From contig CAJUSB010000137.1 of assembly GCA_910589115.1 (NCBI GenBank), forward strand, positions 1 to 8,087: a stretch of 8,087 bases of DNA, read 5' to 3'. Positions 6,173-8,087 of this stretch are shown in pieces. The position numbers and the translations under genes were made by a program. The DNA comes from an uncultured Clostridia bacterium (GTDB lineage: Bacteria; Bacillota; Clostridia; Oscillospirales; Butyricicoccaceae). The stretch's first letter is position 1. Every line of letters starts with the position of its first letter. The notes under the pieces were generated by a model, which was not told the origin of the DNA, made no database searches, and saw only the letters and a list, made by a program, of their open reading frames with translations.

Positions 6173-6178
6173 ATTATA
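6173..6178 (-). promoter_or_regulatory. Candidate -10 box for the minus-strand operon
   Basis: TATAAT reads perfectly on the minus strand at 6178-6173, about 105 nt upstream of the M56-like ATG. No good -35 box is visible at 16-18 bp, so it is a partial promoter call. The leader would contain a GGCGG/CCGCC hairpin (6131-6144) and the palindrome at 6089-6105. Confidence 0.4.
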
Positions 6179-6440
6179 AAGACGGATTCAGAGGGCATTC
6201 CGTGACAGGCATTTTTCACAAAATTTTTACTTTTTTTCTGGCAGTATCGCTGAAATCTGGCTTTTATAAGCAGACTATCCTATTTTTACAAACAAAAACT
6301 GCGGTCATTCCCTCAAAAACAGGGTAGAATAATTTTCCTGCGAGCCCGTCTGCGGCAATAAAAAATCTCTTATTCCTATCGGATATTCGTTTTGACAGTA
6401 AAAAAGAGGTGCCGTCTGCAATTTATAGTTAATCAGCCTA
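6179..6440. other. AT-rich divergent intergenic region without a supported gene
   Basis: This stretch separates the minus-strand operon from the plus-strand acyltransferase. It is clearly richer in A and T than the coding regions, with T-runs at about 6212-6238. It contains an isolated TTGACA (6392-6397) with no matching -10 at normal spacing. Reading frames crossing it lack ribosome sites or overlap the acyltransferase start in antisense. I see no known RNA or riboswitch. Confidence 0.5.
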
Positions 6441-6483
6441 TTTTCAAGTTGAATTTTGTCAGGTATACTAATAGTTAGATAAT
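6441..6483 (+). promoter_or_regulatory. Promoter region of the acyltransferase gene (two overlapping candidates)
   Basis: Two sigma-A-like arrangements overlap. One is TTTTCA (6441-6446) with TATACT (6464-6469) at 17 bp. The other is TTGTCA (6456-6461) with GATAAT (6478-6483) at 16 bp. The sequence alone does not decide between them; both give leaders of about 35-55 nt before the GTG at 6527. Confidence 0.5.
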
Positions 6484-6513
6484 CAATGTATTGTGAAAAA
6501 GAAACGTGACAAG

Positions 6514-6519
6514 AGGAGG
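6514..6519 (+). promoter_or_regulatory. Ribosome binding site deciding the GTG start of the acyltransferase
   Basis: AGGAGG lies 7 nt before GTG 6527, an ideal distance. An in-frame GTG at 6506 comes before this site and would translate through it, so 6527 is the better start. Confidence 0.75.
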
Positions 6520-6526
6520 ATGCACC

Positions 6527-7864
6527 GTGAACTATAACATGATGAACCATGTCGTGAACCACTTACTGGACGTGGACAGCTATGGCCCTGTCTTCATGTA
6601 CGCCACCAATCAGGACCTGACGACCGCGCCGCGCCATATCATCCGCATGACCGAGCCGGTCGATCCCGAGCTGCTGCGGGAAGCCCTGAAAATCACCCTG
6701 CTGCGTTTCCCGCAGATGGGCCTTGGCCTGACGCGCGGCACAACGCAGTACCGCTACCGCCTGCTGAGCGAACCGCCGGTTGTGCTGCCGTTTGACGATA
6801 TTTCCCCGTATTATATCGGCTCTAAGGACACCAATGGCTACCTCTTCTGCTGCGGCTATCGCGAAAAAACGATTTATCTGGAATACCAGCACTGCACCAG
6901 CGACGGGCGCGGATTTAACGAATTCATCAAATGTGTACTCTTCTATTATTTGAAGCTGCGCGGCTATGCGATTGAAAATGACGGCAGCATCCGCACGCTG
7001 GAAACCGACTTCCGGCCGGAGGAAAACGAGGACGGCTTTGCAAAACTGCATCAAGTGGAGCAGTCAGACGAAAACCATGTACCAGATGTACCGGCTTTCC
7101 ACCTGCCCGAATATGACGGCATGGAGGATGAAAACGAGCTGACAACGGAAATCACCCTGCCGTTTTCCCAGCTTCGCCGCTATCTCAAGCAGAATGACAT
7201 CACGCCGCTGACTTTTATCATGACTGCTGTATGCCACGCGATGTACCGCACTTATTATGAAGGGACCGACCACAAGGAAGCAATCGTTGCTGAAATCCCG
7301 ACCGATCTGCGCACCTATCTGCCCTCCCCGACGGTTCGTTTTTTCGTTGCCCTGCTTGACCTGCCGTTCCACTATGAATATTTCAGCCTGCCCTTTGCCG
7401 ATGCCTGCCGGAAGCTGAACGAATTTTTTGACACGCAGCGTGCACTGCCGCACGCTGCCTACTGGGCCTCAAAAAATGCAAACCGTGTTTCAACGGGCCA
7501 CAAATCGGACATGCCAATCGACGAAAAGGAAAAGATGATGCGGGAGCAGGCGCGGGCCTACATCCGCCGTGACAGCTTTATCCTGACTAATATCGGCCCG
7601 TTCCAGCTGCCGATCAGCATGGAGCGGCACGTAGCAGATTACGGCGCGATTCTGCCCTGTGCCCACCAGCCTTTCGGCATTCTGGTCAGCTCTTACCGCG
7701 ACACGCTGAAAATCGCGCTTTCCCAGCGGGACCCGCGCCCGGACCTGGTCCGAAACCTGGTCGCCGTCCTGGAAGAAGTCGGCTTCCGCGCCTACACGAC
7801 ATCTTATATTTTCCACCCGACGCGTTACGACGGAAAATATCTCGGCGGCGGCGCAAAGCATTAA
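6527..7864 (+). CDS. Condensation/alcohol-acetyltransferase-like acyltransferase
   Basis: A 445-residue protein of the CoA-dependent acyltransferase superfamily, close in style to alcohol acetyltransferase-like and stand-alone condensation-domain proteins. The active-site motif HxxxDG is intact as His122-Cys-Thr-Ser-Asp126-Gly127 (histidine codon 6890-6892). An N-terminal half (about 20-200) and a C-terminal half (about 205-430) match the two-lobed fold. Other family-like pieces are PTDLRTYLPSPTVRFF (258-273) and TNIGPF (354-359). No signal peptide or membrane span is seen. The protein is not fused to carrier or adenylation domains, and no biosynthetic partner genes lie in the window. It could transfer an acyl group to an alcohol, amine or glycolipid; the substrate is unknown. 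The gene has its own promoter region and terminator and is probably monocistronic. GTG 6527 is chosen for its ribosome site. Confidence 0.82.
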   Translation: MNYNMMNHVVNHLLDVDSYGPVFMYATNQDLTTAPRHIIRMTEPVDPELLREALKITLLRFPQMGLGLTRGTTQYRYRLLSEPPVVLPFDDISPYYIGSKDTNGYLFCCGYREKTIYLEYQHCTSDGRGFNEFIKCVLFYYLKLRGYAIENDGSIRTLETDFRPEENEDGFAKLHQVEQSDENHVPDVPAFHLPEYDGMEDENELTTEITLPFSQLRRYLKQNDITPLTFIMTAVCHAMYRTYYEGTDHKEAIVAEIPTDLRTYLPSPTVRFFVALLDLPFHYEYFSLPFADACRKLNEFFDTQRALPHAAYWASKNANRVSTGHKSDMPIDEKEKMMREQARAYIRRDSFILTNIGPFQLPISMERHVADYGAILPCAHQPFGILVSSYRDTLKIALSQRDPRPDLVRNLVAVLEEVGFRAYTTSYIFHPTRYDGKYLGGGAKH

Positions 7865-7887
7865 CCCTTTAGCAGGGCACCTAAAAA

Positions 7888-7920
7888 CAGCCCTCCCGTG
7901 AAAGGGAGGGCTGCCATTTT
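7888..7920 (+). terminator. Rho-independent terminator of the acyltransferase gene
   Basis: A 10-bp perfect stem CAGCCCTCCC (7888-7897) pairs with GGGAGGGCTG (7904-7913), loop GTGAAA, followed by CCATTTT. AAAAA at 7883-7887 could let it also work on the minus strand. It lies 23 nt after the stop codon and just ahead of the 39-bp array. Confidence 0.85.
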
Positions 7921-7931
7921 CACACGTCCTA

Positions 7932-8087
7932 CGCCCCTACGCGGGGAGCGGCAGGGTTCCACCCTGCACCCGCCCCTACGCGGGGAGCGGCAAGGCTCTG
8001 CCCTGCACCCGCCCCTACGCGGGGAGCGGCAGGGCTCTGCCCTGCACCCGCCCCTACGCGGGGAGCGGCAGGGCTCTGCCCTGCACC
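7932..8087 (+). repeat. Right 39-bp tandem hairpin array (runs off the window)
   Basis: Four units start at 7932, 7971, 8010 and 8049 with an exact 39-bp period, in the same orientation as positions 1-131. Each carries the CCGC/GCGG-type hairpin and a second 7-bp hairpin with a 3-nt loop. In the first unit the second hairpin reads GCAGGGT/ACCCTGC (7951-7967), a compensatory T-A in place of the C-G seen in the third and fourth units. The second unit has one A-C mismatch. There are no spacers between units. The array starts 11 nt after the terminator of the acyltransferase gene and continues beyond the window. Confidence 0.85.

Noticed and set aside
5475..6173. 232-codon plus-strand frame opposite the M56-like gene
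   Set aside because: Its composition is Arg/Pro/Gln-rich as expected of an antisense shadow, and the minus-strand protein has family motifs.
6305..6562. 85-codon minus-strand frame in the divergent intergenic region
   Set aside because: It overlaps the acyltransferase start in antisense, lacks a ribosome site and has no family resemblance.
7932..8087. CRISPR array
   Set aside because: Units abut with a strict 39-bp period and have no variable spacers, and no cas gene is nearby.

Overview
The window looks like chromosomal DNA from an endospore-forming, fairly GC-rich member of the Clostridia, probably an Oscillospiraceae/Butyricicoccaceae-type gut bacterium. The evidence is a full spoIIP gene, strong AGGAGG ribosome binding sites, TTG and GTG starts chosen by those sites, a MocR/PdxR-type regulator and an M56 (BlaR1-like) protein of clostridial style. 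The genus is a guess, because no rRNA or marker gene is present.

Layout. Positions 1-455 hold no gene. They contain a 39-bp tandem array that runs in from outside the window, a multi-hairpin element (139-268), a rho-independent terminator (328-365) and a promoter. Three plus-strand genes follow: an HD-domain phosphohydrolase-like protein (456-1040), the sporulation cell-wall hydrolase SpoIIP (1274-2350), and a C45-type Ntn acyltransferase/amidohydrolase (2561-3562) with its own promoter and a palindromic operator candidate. Positions 3563-3832 hold the same hairpin series in inverted orientation. Two minus-strand genes follow: a MocR/PdxR-like GntR-aminotransferase fusion (3833-5272) and, upstream of it in the same operon, a short M56-like membrane protein (5316-6068). 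A 458-bp divergent intergenic region leads to a condensation-like acyltransferase (6527-7864). It ends in a terminator, and the 39-bp array starts again at 7932 and runs out of the window.

The genes do not form one pathway. HD protein, SpoIIP, C45 enzyme and acyltransferase appear to be separate transcription units. Only the minus-strand pair looks like an operon, and both of its members have lost the key residues of their families: the PLP lysine of the MocR-like protein is Asn322, and the HExxH of the M56 protein reads LELVR.

The strongest unexplained signal is the non-coding repeat family. Two 130-nt copies in opposite orientation differ at 8 positions with no indels. Two of these form a compensatory base pair, and the other six fall outside the proposed paired stems. 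Further compensatory changes occur in the 39-bp units and in a neighbouring terminator-like hairpin. This suggests that the RNA fold, or DNA hairpins, is maintained.
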